Origin: JBQLZQ01 sp052168355
Lineage (GTDB): Bacteria; Pseudomonadota; Alphaproteobacteria; DSM-16000; Inquilinaceae
Length of the DNA stretch: 64,000 nucleotides
Direction of reading: 5' to 3'
Assembly (NCBI GenBank): GCA_052168355.1
Contig: JBQLZQ010000084.1
Coordinates: forward strand, 73,410 to 137,409
Positions within the stretch are counted from its first letter, which is position 1. Every line of letters starts with the position of its first letter. The position numbers were made by a program, and so were the translations under genes. The notes beneath the pieces were generated by a model. It was given only the letters and a program-made list of their open reading frames with translations, had not been told where the DNA came from and did not search any database. Positions 26,009 to 35,294 of this stretch are shown piece after piece.

Positions 26009-27007
26009 ATGGCTGGCAACCAACGCTTCCTGGTCCTCGGATCCAATTCGTTTTCCGGGGCCACCTTTTGCGATCACCTGACGGCCTGTGGCTTCGACGT
26101 TCTGGCGACCAGTCGGTCGCCGGAATCGCACGAGGCGCTGCTGCCCTACAAATGGCAAAAGCGGCCCGGCAAGGTGCGTTTCGAACGGGTCGACATCAAT
26201 CATGATCTGGATGCGCTGAACGCGTTGCTCAGGCGCGAAAAGCCCACTCACGTCGTCAATTTCGCCGCCCAGAGCATGGTCGGCCAAAGCTGGGACCATC
26301 CCGACGATTGGATGTACACTAACGTCGTATCGACCGTGCGGCTGCACAACCTTTTGCGTGCCTATGACGGCCTGGACCGCTACGTCCATGTAACGACGCC
26401 CGAAGTTTACGGTTCGACGGAAGGCTGGGTGCGCGAGGACTGTCCCTACGCCCCGTCCACGCCCTACGCCGTCTCGCGCGCGGCCGGCGACATGAGCCTG
26501 AAGACATACACCGACAATTTCGGCCTTCCTGCCGTCTCGACCAGGGCGGCAAACGTCTACGGTCCCGGCCAGCAACTCTATCGAATCGTCCCGCGCACCA
26601 TCTACGCGGTCATGGCCGGGCAGAAGTTGCGCCTGGACGGCGGCGGCAAGTCCGTCCGCGTATTCATCCACATGGCCGACGTGTCCGATGCCACACTGAA
26701 GGTCGCGCTTCACGGCGCGGCGGGGCACTGCTACCATATCTCCGGGTACGAATTGATCTCGATCCGTGAGCTGGTGGAAATGGTCCTTGAGACGCTTGGC
26801 GCGTCGTTCGAAGACCATGTGGAGATAGGGCCGGAACGGCCCGGCAAGGACACGGCCTACATGTTGGACACGTTCAAGATCCGCACCGAGCTGGGTTGGC
26901 GGGACAAGATCAGTTTGCGTGAAGGGGTGGAGGACACCATCGCCTGGGCCAAGCGGTTCGAGGCCGTCTTGCCCGACCTGCCGTCCCAGTACGTGCACAA
27001 ACCCTAG
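26009..27007 (+). CDS. GDP-mannose 4,6-dehydratase-like SDR with YxxxR in the active site
   Basis: 332 aa from the ATG at 26009. The NAD motif is GSNSFSGATF (11-20), and TTPEVYG plus the NVVSTVRLHNLLRA segment match NDP-sugar 4,6-dehydratases. The catalytic YxxxK reads Y153-AVS-R157, so the usual lysine is arginine; the codon CGC is clear in the sequence. RAANVYGPGQQLYRI is the sugar-binding loop. It lies 11 bases after the isomerase. It may catalyse dehydration, epimerisation or decarboxylation of an NDP-sugar. Confidence 0.88.
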   Translation: MAGNQRFLVLGSNSFSGATFCDHLTACGFDVLATSRSPESHEALLPYKWQKRPGKVRFERVDINHDLDALNALLRREKPTHVVNFAAQSMVGQSWDHPDDWMYTNVVSTVRLHNLLRAYDGLDRYVHVTTPEVYGSTEGWVREDCPYAPSTPYAVSRAAGDMSLKTYTDNFGLPAVSTRAANVYGPGQQLYRIVPRTIYAVMAGQKLRLDGGGKSVRVFIHMADVSDATLKVALHGAAGHCYHISGYELISIRELVEMVLETLGASFEDHVEIGPERPGKDTAYMLDTFKIRTELGWRDKISLREGVEDTIAWAKRFEAVLPDLPSQYVHKP

Positions 27008-27020
27008 GGGGGACCTTTTC

Positions 27021-27863
27021 ATGAATGCCCCAGCCGTTTTCCTAAGCCCGGATGTCGAGGGCTTGCGGGCGCAAGCCGCCTGTATTCGCGGCCGGATCGT
27101 GGAGATGTGCCATGCCTCCCGGTCCGCGCATCTTGGGTCTTCCCTGTCTTGCGTGGACATTCTGACAGCGGCCTATTGGCACGTTCTGAACATCGATCCG
27201 AAGACACCCGACGACCCCAACCGAGACCGCTTCATCCTTTCCAAGGGTCACGCGGCCATGGCGATCTACGCCACGCTCGCCATGCGCGGCTATTTCCCGG
27301 AAGACGAGCTGGCGACCTACAACCAGGATAACGGCCGTCTGGCCGAGCATCCGCCGGCCAACATGCTGCCAGGCATCGAGGCGGCGACGGGGTCGCTCGG
27401 TCACGGTCTGCCGCTTGGCCTCGGCATGGCGTTGTCGGCGCGCATCAAAGGCCAGCGATACCGCGTCTACGCCCTTCTGTCCGATGGCGAGAACAACGAG
27501 GGCTCGGTATGGGAGGCGGCGATGTTCGCCGCCGGGCAAAACCTGGATCGCGTCTGCGTCATCGTCGATTACAACAAATGGCAGGCGACCGCCCGGTCGA
27601 ATGAGACGCTGGCGCTGGCGCCGCTGCGCGACAAGTGGGCGGCCTTCGGTTGGGATGCCTACGAAGTCGACGGTCACGATGTCGGACAATTGGCGGAGAT
27701 GATGGCGAACATGCCCAACGGATCGGGCAAGCCGGTCGCGCTCATTGCCCATACAGTCAAGGGCAAGGGCGTTTCGTTCATGGAGGACGACAACAATTGG
27801 CACTACCGCGCGCCAACGGCGGAAGAGGTGGTCAAGGCGCGTGTCGAGCTGGGGCTGAAGTGA
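27021..27863 (+). CDS. Transketolase, N-terminal subunit
   Basis: 280 aa from the ATG at 27021, preceded by GGGGGGACC. The thiamine diphosphate module is clear: HLGSSLSC, DRFILSKGHAA, GSLGHGLPLGLG, and the Mg/ThDP-binding SDGENNEGSVWEA with a downstream DYNKWQ. Two-subunit transketolases consist of this PP-binding part plus the Pyr part encoded next, one base after the TGA. They transfer a two-carbon ketol unit, for example making sedoheptulose 7-phosphate. Its placement in a sugar operon suggests a specialised use. Confidence 0.93.
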   Translation: MNAPAVFLSPDVEGLRAQAACIRGRIVEMCHASRSAHLGSSLSCVDILTAAYWHVLNIDPKTPDDPNRDRFILSKGHAAMAIYATLAMRGYFPEDELATYNQDNGRLAEHPPANMLPGIEAATGSLGHGLPLGLGMALSARIKGQRYRVYALLSDGENNEGSVWEAAMFAAGQNLDRVCVIVDYNKWQATARSNETLALAPLRDKWAAFGWDAYEVDGHDVGQLAEMMANMPNGSGKPVALIAHTVKGKGVSFMEDDNNWHYRAPTAEEVVKARVELGLK

Positions 27864-27864
27864 C

Positions 27865-28806
27865 ATGAGAAACGCGTTCGCCGACGAAGTCACCAAACTG
27901 GCCCAGGATGATTCTCGCATCGTCATGTTGTCCGGAGATATCGGCAACAAGCTGTTCGACAAGTTCAAGGCCGCGCAGCCCGAACGGTTCTTCAACTGCG
28001 GCGTTGCTGAGCAGAACATGATTGGCGTCGCCGCCGGCATGGCCATGTCCGGGCTGCGACCGGTGGCCTACACGATCACGCCGTTCGTAACGACCCGCTG
28101 CCTGGAGCAGATCCGCACCGACGCGGCTTATCACGACGTACCGGTAACGGTAGTGGCGGTCGGCGCCGGCCTGGCCTATGCCGGACTCGGCCCAACCCAC
28201 CATGCGTGCGAAGATCTCTCTTTTCTTCGCACGATTCCCAACATGGTAGTGATCGCCCCAGGCGATGAATGGGAGGTGCGGGCCGCGCTGGGGGCCATCA
28301 TGAAACAGAACCACCCCGCCTACTTGCGTATGGGCAAGAAGGGCGAGCCGGTGATCCACGATGGCCCTATCGCCGATTTCGAGATCGGAAAGGCGATAAC
28401 GATGGCGGACGGGAACGATGTCTGCCTTCTATCCACCGGCAACATCCTGCCCGAAGCGCTGGAGGCCGGCCGGCGGCTGGGCGAACGGGGTGTGTCGGCG
28501 CGTGTGGTCAGCTTTCATACCCTCAAGCCGCTGGACACGACCTGTCTGGCCGAGGTTTTCCAACGCTTCGAGCGCGTGGTGACGATCGAGGAGCACTCGC
28601 TGATCGGTGGCTTGGGGTCGGCGGTGGCCGAATGGGCCACGGATGAAGGTGCCGACACACGCAAGCTGCTGCGGATCGGAACACCCGACAGGTTCTTCAA
28701 GCTGTCGGGCGAGCAGGAGTTCGCCCGAGAACAGCTTGGTCTCACGGGTCACCAGATCGCCGACCGCGTAGCCGCCGTTCTCCCCAACAGGGTATCAGCC
28801 GCCTGA
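27865..28806 (+). CDS. Transketolase, C-terminal subunit
   Basis: 313 aa with the pyrimidine-binding module, including the catalytic glutamate in NCGVAEQNMIGVAAGMA, and the C-terminal domain (VSFHTLKPLD, EEHSLIGGLGSAVAEW). It completes the transketolase begun by the preceding gene. Its stop shares one base with the next start (TGATG). A 1-deoxyxylulose 5-phosphate synthase-like activity is less likely because both parts are short and split. Confidence 0.93.
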   Translation: MRNAFADEVTKLAQDDSRIVMLSGDIGNKLFDKFKAAQPERFFNCGVAEQNMIGVAAGMAMSGLRPVAYTITPFVTTRCLEQIRTDAAYHDVPVTVVAVGAGLAYAGLGPTHHACEDLSFLRTIPNMVVIAPGDEWEVRAALGAIMKQNHPAYLRMGKKGEPVIHDGPIADFEIGKAITMADGNDVCLLSTGNILPEALEAGRRLGERGVSARVVSFHTLKPLDTTCLAEVFQRFERVVTIEEHSLIGGLGSAVAEWATDEGADTRKLLRIGTPDRFFKLSGEQEFAREQLGLTGHQIADRVAAVLPNRVSAA

Positions 28807-29846
28807 TGAAGACCGAAGCCGCCATCCTGGTCGAAACCGGCCGGCCTCTCGCCATGGCCAAATTGGGGATTCCCGCGCTGAGAACCGGTCAGGTGCTGGT
28901 CGAGATCGCCTATTCCGGGGCTTGCGGCACCCAGGTCATGGAATGGCGCGGCGACAAGGGGCCCGACAAATGGCTGCCCCATTGCATGGGCCATGAGGGC
29001 ACCGGCACGGTGATCGATAGGGGCCCCGGGGTTACCAAGGTCAAGGATGGTGACAAGGTGGTTCTGTCGTGGATCCGCGGCACCGGTGTCGAGGCGGGTG
29101 GCTGCCAATACGACTGGAACGGCAAACAAGTGAACGCCGGCGGCGTGACCACCTTTCAGCGCCACGCGGTGGTCAGTGAGAACCGCCTGACGCCGTTGCC
29201 CGATGCGTTAGCACTGGACGTCGCGATTCTACTGGGCTGCGCCGTACCGACGGGGATGGGCGCGGTCTTCAATGTGCTGAAGACCAGCAGCGGCGACAGC
29301 ATCGCCATTTTTGGTACCGGCGGTATCGGCCTTAACGCCTGCATGGCCGCGGCGTTTGCCGGTGGTATGCCGGTCATCGGCATCGACCCGAATCCGGCAC
29401 GCCGCCGGCTTGCCATGGCCTACGGCGCCACTCACACGATCGATCCGGCCGATGGGGACGTGGTTGAAGCGGTGCGCGCGATCGTGCCGGGCGGCGTCGA
29501 TCTGGCGGTCGAGGCGTCGGGGCAGCCGGCGGTCATGAACGGTGCGATCAATGCCGTGCGCGCGCAGGGCGGACGCGCCGTCGTGATCGGCAACGCGAAG
29601 GTCGGGAATGCCCTGACTCTCGATCCGGCCGTCTTCAATCAGGGCAAAAGCCTGCTTGGCACCTGGGGCGGCGACAGCGTTCCGGACCGCGACTATCCAA
29701 GGTTTGGTAGGCTTTTGGCCAGTGAGCGTTTTCCCGTGCGCGACCTATTGAGCGCGCCGTACAGACTGGACCAGACCTCCCAGGCACTGGAGGACCTGTC
29801 CGCCGGACGCGTCGGCCGGCCAATGATCGATATGTCGAAGACTTGA
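28806..29846 (+). CDS. Zinc-dependent alcohol dehydrogenase (MDR superfamily)
   Basis: 346 aa. Catalytic-zinc elements are GACGTQ near residue 37 and GHEGTG (His-Glu), and the NAD(P)-binding motif is FGTGGIGLNACMAA. The four-cysteine structural-zinc lobe of classical ADHs is missing or reduced. It is of the threonine dehydrogenase/class III-like group. In the operon it may oxidise or reduce a sugar or polyol intermediate next to the transketolase. Confidence 0.9.
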   Translation: MKTEAAILVETGRPLAMAKLGIPALRTGQVLVEIAYSGACGTQVMEWRGDKGPDKWLPHCMGHEGTGTVIDRGPGVTKVKDGDKVVLSWIRGTGVEAGGCQYDWNGKQVNAGGVTTFQRHAVVSENRLTPLPDALALDVAILLGCAVPTGMGAVFNVLKTSSGDSIAIFGTGGIGLNACMAAAFAGGMPVIGIDPNPARRRLAMAYGATHTIDPADGDVVEAVRAIVPGGVDLAVEASGQPAVMNGAINAVRAQGGRAVVIGNAKVGNALTLDPAVFNQGKSLLGTWGGDSVPDRDYPRFGRLLASERFPVRDLLSAPYRLDQTSQALEDLSAGRVGRPMIDMSKT

Positions 29847-29850
29847 GTCG

Positions 29851-30459
29851 ATGCCCATGCGCATTGGGATCGACTTTGACAATACTATCGCCAATTACGA
29901 CGGTGTGTTTCATGCTGCCGCCGTCGAACGCGGATTGATCCCGGCCGATATCGGAACCGGCAAGAATGCGGTTCGCGACTATCTCAATGGATCAGGCCGC
30001 AAAGAGGCCTTCACCGAGCTGCAGGGTTACGTCTACGGCGCACGCATGGATCTGGTTTCGCCCTATCCGCACGCCGCGGACTTCGTCGGGGCCGCGATCG
30101 GCGACGGCCACGACGTCTTCGTGATCAGCCATAAGACCCGAACCCCGATGATCGGCCCGGCTTATGACATGCACGCCGCCGCGCGCGGCTTTCTGGAAGC
30201 TCACGGCTTTGTCGCTCCCGGCATGATCCCGACTGAGCACACGTTCTTCGAACCCACCAAAGAGGATAAGGTGCGACGTGCCGCCGCGGTTGGCGTCGAC
30301 GTGTTCGTGGACGACCTTCCCGAGATCCTGGTCATGGACGGCTTTCCTTCCGCGACACGTCGCATCCTGTTCGATCCGCTTGACGGCCATGCCGTCGCGA
30401 ATTGCGGACTTGAGCGGTATTCGGACTGGCGCTCCATCCGCCTTAGCCTCTTGAGCTGA
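29851..30459 (+). CDS. HAD-like hydrolase
   Basis: 202 aa. Motif I is IDFDNTIANYD with nucleophile and acid aspartates, VFVISHKTRT supplies motif II, and VFVDDLPEIL is motif IV. A lysine (K) before VRRAAAVG fits motif III. Such small HADs remove phosphate from sugar phosphates; GmhB-type phosphatases are the functional parallel in heptose pathways, although this is not the GmhB sequence type. It lies five bases after the dehydrogenase. Confidence 0.85.
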   Translation: MPMRIGIDFDNTIANYDGVFHAAAVERGLIPADIGTGKNAVRDYLNGSGRKEAFTELQGYVYGARMDLVSPYPHAADFVGAAIGDGHDVFVISHKTRTPMIGPAYDMHAAARGFLEAHGFVAPGMIPTEHTFFEPTKEDKVRRAAAVGVDVFVDDLPEILVMDGFPSATRRILFDPLDGHAVANCGLERYSDWRSIRLSLLS

Positions 30460-30464
30460 ACGCC

Positions 30465-31511
30465 ATGCCTTCCTGTCTGCCGTCCGTGGCGGCCGATCCG
30501 GACCTTGTGGCTCAAGCCGGCGCAATCTGCACGGCCGCCGGGCTGGCGCGCCCGTCGGGGCTTGAGCAGCTTTCCGGCGGCAGGAACAACCGGGTGTTCC
30601 GCCTGGAACTGGTCGACGGCGATGCGGTCATCTTGAAGAGCTACTATCGGGACGACCACGATCCGCGCGACCGTTTGAGCGCTGAATGGGATTTTTTGAC
30701 ATTCGCCTGGAGCAAGGGCGCGCGCAACGTACCGCGGCCGATTGCTCGTGATGATGCCACGGGGATCGGGATCTACGGCCTTCTCGAAGGCCGGAAGCTG
30801 ACGACCGACGCCATCGCTAGCACCCACATCGAACAGGCGGCGACGTTCATCTGCGCGATCAACCGGGGCGACCGTCCGCGGGAGGCGCTCAAGCCAGGCT
30901 CCGAGGCGTGCTTCTCCATCGCCGACCATCTGGGAAAGGTGGACCGTCGCATGGCGGGGATGGGCACGCTCGATCCTCAGGCGCCTTACGCCGAGGCGGC
31001 GGCCGCGCTGATAACCGATACACTGATCCCCGGCTGGCAGAAGGTGAAAGCGGGCATTGTCGAGGCCTGCGCCAAGGCCAGCCTCGCTCTCGATGCACCG
31101 ATCACCGAAAGGGAGGTCATCGTGTCGCCATCGGACTTCGGGTTCCACAACGCGCTCTGGGACGATCGCAAGGGCCTGGGCTTTCTGGATTTCGAATATG
31201 CCGGCTGGGACGATCCGGCCAAGCTGGCGGGCGATTTCTTCAATTGCCCGGAGATCCCCGTTCCAGCCCGCTATTTCGACATGTTCGTCGAAACGCTGTG
31301 CTGGCGCCTCGACCTCGGCGAGACCGCGCTGACCCGGATGGTCATGCTGCGCGATGTCTATCGGCTAAAATGGGCCTGTATCATACTCAACGACTTTCTT
31401 CCGCATGATGACGCGCGCCGACGCTTCGCCGATCAGGGCGATCGCGCGGCCCGTTGCGCCGCGCAACTGGCAAAGGCCGCTGCCCTGATTTCCGGTCGCG
31501 GAACCAACTGA
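30465..31511 (+). CDS. APH-fold sugar or small-molecule kinase
   Basis: 348 aa of the aminoglycoside/choline kinase superfamily. The phosphate-loop region is LSGGRNNRVFRLEL, with a lysine in VILKSYY. The catalytic loop reads SPSDFGFHNAL (in place of HxDxxxxN) and the metal site FLDFEYAGWDD. In the operon it is likely to phosphorylate a sugar, but substrate cannot be read from the fold. It follows the HAD gene by five bases. Confidence 0.85.
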   Translation: MPSCLPSVAADPDLVAQAGAICTAAGLARPSGLEQLSGGRNNRVFRLELVDGDAVILKSYYRDDHDPRDRLSAEWDFLTFAWSKGARNVPRPIARDDATGIGIYGLLEGRKLTTDAIASTHIEQAATFICAINRGDRPREALKPGSEACFSIADHLGKVDRRMAGMGTLDPQAPYAEAAAALITDTLIPGWQKVKAGIVEACAKASLALDAPITEREVIVSPSDFGFHNALWDDRKGLGFLDFEYAGWDDPAKLAGDFFNCPEIPVPARYFDMFVETLCWRLDLGETALTRMVMLRDVYRLKWACIILNDFLPHDDARRRFADQGDRAARCAAQLAKAAALISGRGTN

Positions 31512-31558
31512 GCAACATCACGGCACGTTTATCCATACCTGCGCTGAAGGGAGACAAG

Positions 31559-32221
31559 ATGGCCTACCGAGACTTCGTCAACCTGATACACAAATCGACG
31601 AAACGCGATTACCTGGCCCGCGTCAACGAGATCGACAAGGCCGAAGTCGCCGAGGTGGCCATCCGGTTCGGCAAGGACTACTGGGACGGCAGTCGACTGA
31701 CCGGCTATGGCGGCTACAACTACGATGGCCGGTGGCGCCGTGTTGCCGACGCCATGGTGGACTCCTATGGCATCAAGCCGAGAATGCGCATCCTGGACGT
31801 CGGGTCGGGCAAGGGCTTTCTGCTGCACGACCTCACCGAGGCGTGTCCGGGCGTCGAGGTGGCCGGCATCGATGTCTCTGGCTACGCGATCGAGCATACG
31901 ATGGACACGGTCAAACCGTATTGCAGGGTCGGCACGGCGGCCACGCTGCCCTGGCCCGACGACCATTTCGATCTCGTCATCTCGATCAATACGCTGCACA
32001 ACCTCTTCCTGCCGGAGCTCTGGTCGGCATTCCAGGAGATCGAGCGCGTGGGACGCGGCGCGAAGTACGTCTGTGTCGAGGGCTACCGCAACGAGCGGGA
32101 AAAGATGAACCTGATGTATTGGCAGCTAACCTGCCGCGTCTTTCATACCCCTGAGGAGTGGCGTTTCCTTTTCGAGAAGACCGGCTACACTGGCGATCAC
32201 GAATTCATCTACTTCGAATGA
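31559..32221 (+). CDS. Class I SAM-dependent methyltransferase
   Basis: 220 aa from the ATG at 31559, preceded by GAAGGGAGA. Motif I is ILDVGSGKGFLL, followed by AGIDVSGYAIEHT and the post-motif LPWPDDHFDLVISINTLHNL. It has an additional N-terminal segment (HKSTKRDYLARV) common in sugar/polysaccharide methyltransferases. It is the last gene of the 24.4-32.2 kb operon. A small hairpin (GGCTTG/CAAGCC, 32245-32258) follows without a T-run. Confidence 0.88.
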   Translation: MAYRDFVNLIHKSTKRDYLARVNEIDKAEVAEVAIRFGKDYWDGSRLTGYGGYNYDGRWRRVADAMVDSYGIKPRMRILDVGSGKGFLLHDLTEACPGVEVAGIDVSGYAIEHTMDTVKPYCRVGTAATLPWPDDHFDLVISINTLHNLFLPELWSAFQEIERVGRGAKYVCVEGYRNEREKMNLMYWQLTCRVFHTPEEWRFLFEKTGYTGDHEFIYFE

Positions 32222-32382
32222 GCGGCGTTCTGTGTGACCATCGGGGCTTGAGCAAGCCGTCGGACGCGGACAGCTTCCCCTCGCACGCCCCGTCGATCTG
32301 GATCTGAAATGGAGCGGCGGTGCAGGCAGTTCTCGCGGACCCGTCGCCGGCCGTCAGTCAGACTTAACGGGGCCGTGATCGG

Positions 32383-33282
32383 CTATTTCTTGAAACAGTG
32401 CTCGCGGTGCCATTCCAGGAACCGCGGGTGAGGCCGATCTGCCGCGCGAATCGGCGGTGTCGCGTGGCCGTTTTTGTTGATGAAGGACTCCACGCTGCCG
32501 ATGTCGTTGACCTGCCGAGAGATCAGAATCTCGAGGCTATTCGATAGACTGATCAGGCCACGGTCGAACATCCAGTGCGCCGTGCCCGACAGTGCGATAC
32601 CGTTGCGAACGGTGTCCGGACCGTTGTGCTCCACCGGCTTGATGTGGGCGGCATCGACCTCGGCCCGTCCGCGCCCGTTGATCAGCTTGAGGCCCGTGAA
32701 AGCGCAGCGCTCATCGTATGCGCGAAGCACAAGGCGTCGGAACACCCGGTCTCGCACGGGCCGGCTCACCAGATGCTCGACACGCTGTCGTTCTGTTTCG
32801 ACCACGAAGGGGGTTTGGTCCTCGGCGAAGCCCGCCACCGGTTCCCCGGTGTCCAGGCGCGGCAGCACCCGATCGGCCTGACTGAGCCCCCTTTCGAGGA
32901 TCCGCATGAAGTCCCCGGGCGAAATCGGCCTGACGGCGGCTTGGGCTCGACCCGACAATTTGCCCCGCTCGTTAAGCAGGCCGCGCTCGATGGGACCATC
33001 GCTATCGTTGAAGGGAACGGGATTGGCGAAGTCGAGATAGCTTCCCGGCTCAATCAAGGCAAGAAACCGTCCGGGAGCCGTTTCGTCGGATATCAGTCTC
33101 TCGACGCGAGCAATGGCGAAGTAGCCGCGCGTCTTCGGCACTTTCGTTGGTTCCAAATACACAATCCAGTCACCAGCCGAGCCCTTCGCCCGGTCGAGGT
33201 ACTGTTTTGGAAACTGATACTGTTCCGACGGACTGTCGTCGTAGACTGAGTCGGGGCGCAGCATGAAGACGCAATAGCCCAT
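32383..33282 (-). CDS. HNH endonuclease with N-terminal EVE/PUA-like domain
   Basis: 299 aa from the ATG at 33282; an in-frame ATG at 33315 would add 11 residues. The C-terminal part carries the HNH_2 fold: CAFTGLK, VDAAHIKPV, NGIALS and AHWMFDRGLISL. The N-terminal 120 residues (YQFPKQYLDRA, GDWIVYLEP, GYFAIARVERL) resemble modified-base-binding EVE domains of Type IV-like restriction enzymes. It probably cuts modified or foreign DNA. It stands alone between the sugar locus and the redox operon. Confidence 0.85.
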   Translation of the reverse strand: MGYCVFMLRPDSVYDDSPSEQYQFPKQYLDRAKGSAGDWIVYLEPTKVPKTRGYFAIARVERLISDETAPGRFLALIEPGSYLDFANPVPFNDSDGPIERGLLNERGKLSGRAQAAVRPISPGDFMRILERGLSQADRVLPRLDTGEPVAGFAEDQTPFVVETERQRVEHLVSRPVRDRVFRRLVLRAYDERCAFTGLKLINGRGRAEVDAAHIKPVEHNGPDTVRNGIALSGTAHWMFDRGLISLSNSLEILISRQVNDIGSVESFINKNGHATPPIRAADRPHPRFLEWHREHCFKK

Positions 33283-33605
33283 GCGACAATCCTCATCCGT
33301 TCGCATTCCTGCCAAGTGCGGCCCACCGGCAAGTGCACGGCGTTTGTCGGGCCGTGCGAGTCGACAGTGCGAACTGCTACTTCGCTATAACCCTACGACG
33401 AAACCGTAGTTGAATCGATGAATCGGCTATGAGCGGTCTCCTGAGGAGAGTAACTGGCTCTCGGCTGGAGTATCGCCAAAACAATCCGTGCTCTTCCTGA
33501 AGCGACCCGGGTTCAGGCGAAGTTCAAAGCGCCACCGACTGAAACGGGTTTCTCGGTTGCAAAGTTGAAGCATGAGACATGAGCGTACTCCCGCTGCGGG
33601 CCGAT
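33283..33605. other. Intergenic region upstream of the HNH gene
   Basis: About 320 bases with no supportable gene, holding the HNH promoter. A short inverted repeat (CTACG/CGTAG) is present near 33392-33410. Nothing else stands out. Confidence 0.4.
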
Positions 33606-35294
33606 CTACAGCGGCTGAATAGTGTAGCCGTCATGCTCCTGCACGATGTCGAATACCGCGATGCTCACGAGAGGACCCCTCTCTCGAAAGGAGATCGTTC
33701 GAGGGCTGGTCGACGGTTCCAGGCCGCAGGCCCGCGCACTCTCGTGCGTGGCGACCAGGATTCCCCCGAAGGCCTTCGTCGCCTCCTGGAGGCGTGCCGC
33801 AACATTCGCCGGTTCGCCGAAGAAGTGAGCTCTATCTTCCGTAGAACTAAGACCGATCAGCCCGGATCCGAACTGCAAACCGATCCCGACGCGCAACGGT
33901 TGTTGAAGGTGGCAGGCAAGCCGATCCGAGAGGACTGCCACGTCGCGAACCGTATCCTTGGCCGCTGAAAGGGCTGCCTTGCCCGCGCCGTCGGCCGACG
34001 TTCCAGCTAGGAAGACGGCCATTATGCCGTCGCCGGACACGCTGACGACGTGGCCACCGTGGCGCGTCACGGCATTGCAGACAGCGTCCTGGTAGGCACT
34101 CAGGATGTAGAAGACGTCGTAGGGGAGCGCGTTTTCCGCGAGTTTCGTCGAGTCCCTCAGATCAACGCAGAACGCAAAGACATTTTCTTCGGATGTCTCT
34201 TCGATCCCGAACGGCAACCTTCCTGTCGGCGTTTCCAGCTTCGGGCCGGGTGGCAGGATCTTGAGGTCGTGGCGCGGAACGAGTTGACAGGCAAGCCGAA
34301 CGTTTGCGCCGACATTGAATCTTCTGAGAGTGGCCGCTTCGATGACGGTGGGTGCTGGCTGCCGGTCGCCTCCCTCCAACACCGTAACCCGACAGGTGGA
34401 GCACCGCGCCCTACCGCCGCAGAGCGCCGGGATCACGACGCCGCCCTCGGTGAGTACTTCGAGCAGACTCCAGTCTCGCTTGGCGCGGAGTTCGGGACCG
34501 TCTGCGATCCGGACGATCGCCGTCGGACGCCGAACGGCCTGCCAGTGTCGAAGGGCGGACAACACGACAATGGTGCCGAGCGCAAGAGCGTAGCAGCCGA
34601 TTGCGCCAAGCGCGATCAGGGTAAGTGCGTGAGAATGGGCCGTGGCGGTTTCAGCGAGATCGTTTGTGGCCGGCTCAAACTCCGTGCCCGAGTTGGCGAA
34701 CCCGAGGATGGCAAGCACCGGCAATAGGCAGGCCGCGACGGCGAGCCAAACCCTCGCCCTCCGCCACCAATGGCGGAACCTCAGCCAATCGTAGACGCCG
34801 AGGCAGCCGTGCGCCCACGTGACAACGATCAGCCCGACCTGGATTGCACCGGCGACCGGTTGTTCTACCCAATACGTTCGCACCAATCGTTCGAACCCGT
34901 CCTCCAGCCCAAAGACCATGGTGGCAATCCGAACATCGACGAGGTGGAGAAGCAGTCCGAACGGGATGGCAAGTCCCAGAAGGGCCTGAATGCGGCGTCG
35001 GCGCGTGGGCCAACGCGACCTGGAACGTGCGACAGTCGCCAAACCGATGGCGGCGTGCAGGATCAACGCAGCATAAAGGGCCAATGTGCCAGGCAACGTC
35101 TCCCAGACGAACAAGGTTACGGCACTCGTGGCTTCCATGCCTTCGACAAGAAAGAGGCCGCCCACCAATCCCACCAAATGGCAGACCACGTAGACAAACA
35201 AAACCAGGCCGGTAGTCAGTCGAACCTGTCTCACGACAAGCGCATGGACGGTCGGTTCGCCCTGTGGGCGCAGGAAGCTCATGTCGTTCGGCAC
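33606..35294 (-). CDS. Membrane adenylate/guanylate cyclase with [2Fe-2S] ferredoxin domain
   Basis: 562 aa in three parts. Residues 20-250 contain about six membrane helices with histidines inside or near them (H39, H80, H117, H162), as in four-helix heme b proteins. Residues 258-348 are a plant-type [2Fe-2S] domain with C292-x5-C298-x2-C301 and C336. Residues 370-500 are a class III cyclase with metal aspartates D378 and D422 (FCVDLRDST, VSGDGIMAVF). It likely makes cAMP in response to redox state. It is the last gene of a probable operon starting at 37391, after a gap of 184 bases. Confidence 0.9.
   Translation of the reverse strand: MPNDMSFLRPQGEPTVHALVVRQVRLTTGLVLFVYVVCHLVGLVGGLFLVEGMEATSAVTLFVWETLPGTLALYAALILHAAIGLATVARSRSRWPTRRRRIQALLGLAIPFGLLLHLVDVRIATMVFGLEDGFERLVRTYWVEQPVAGAIQVGLIVVTWAHGCLGVYDWLRFRHWWRRARVWLAVAACLLPVLAILGFANSGTEFEPATNDLAETATAHSHALTLIALGAIGCYALALGTIVVLSALRHWQAVRRPTAIVRIADGPELRAKRDWSLLEVLTEGGVVIPALCGGRARCSTCRVTVLEGGDRQPAPTVIEAATLRRFNVGANVRLACQLVPRHDLKILPPGPKLETPTGRLPFGIEETSEENVFAFCVDLRDSTKLAENALPYDVFYILSAYQDAVCNAVTRHGGHVVSVSGDGIMAVFLAGTSADGAGKAALSAAKDTVRDVAVLSDRLACHLQQPLRVGIGLQFGSGLIGLSSTEDRAHFFGEPANVAARLQEATKAFGGILVATHESARACGLEPSTSPRTISFRERGPLVSIAVFDIVQEHDGYTIQPL

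Noticed and set aside
25826..27160. Minus-strand 444-codon frame opposite three sugar genes
   Set aside because: All three genes opposite are recognisable and tightly spaced; this frame is a shadow.
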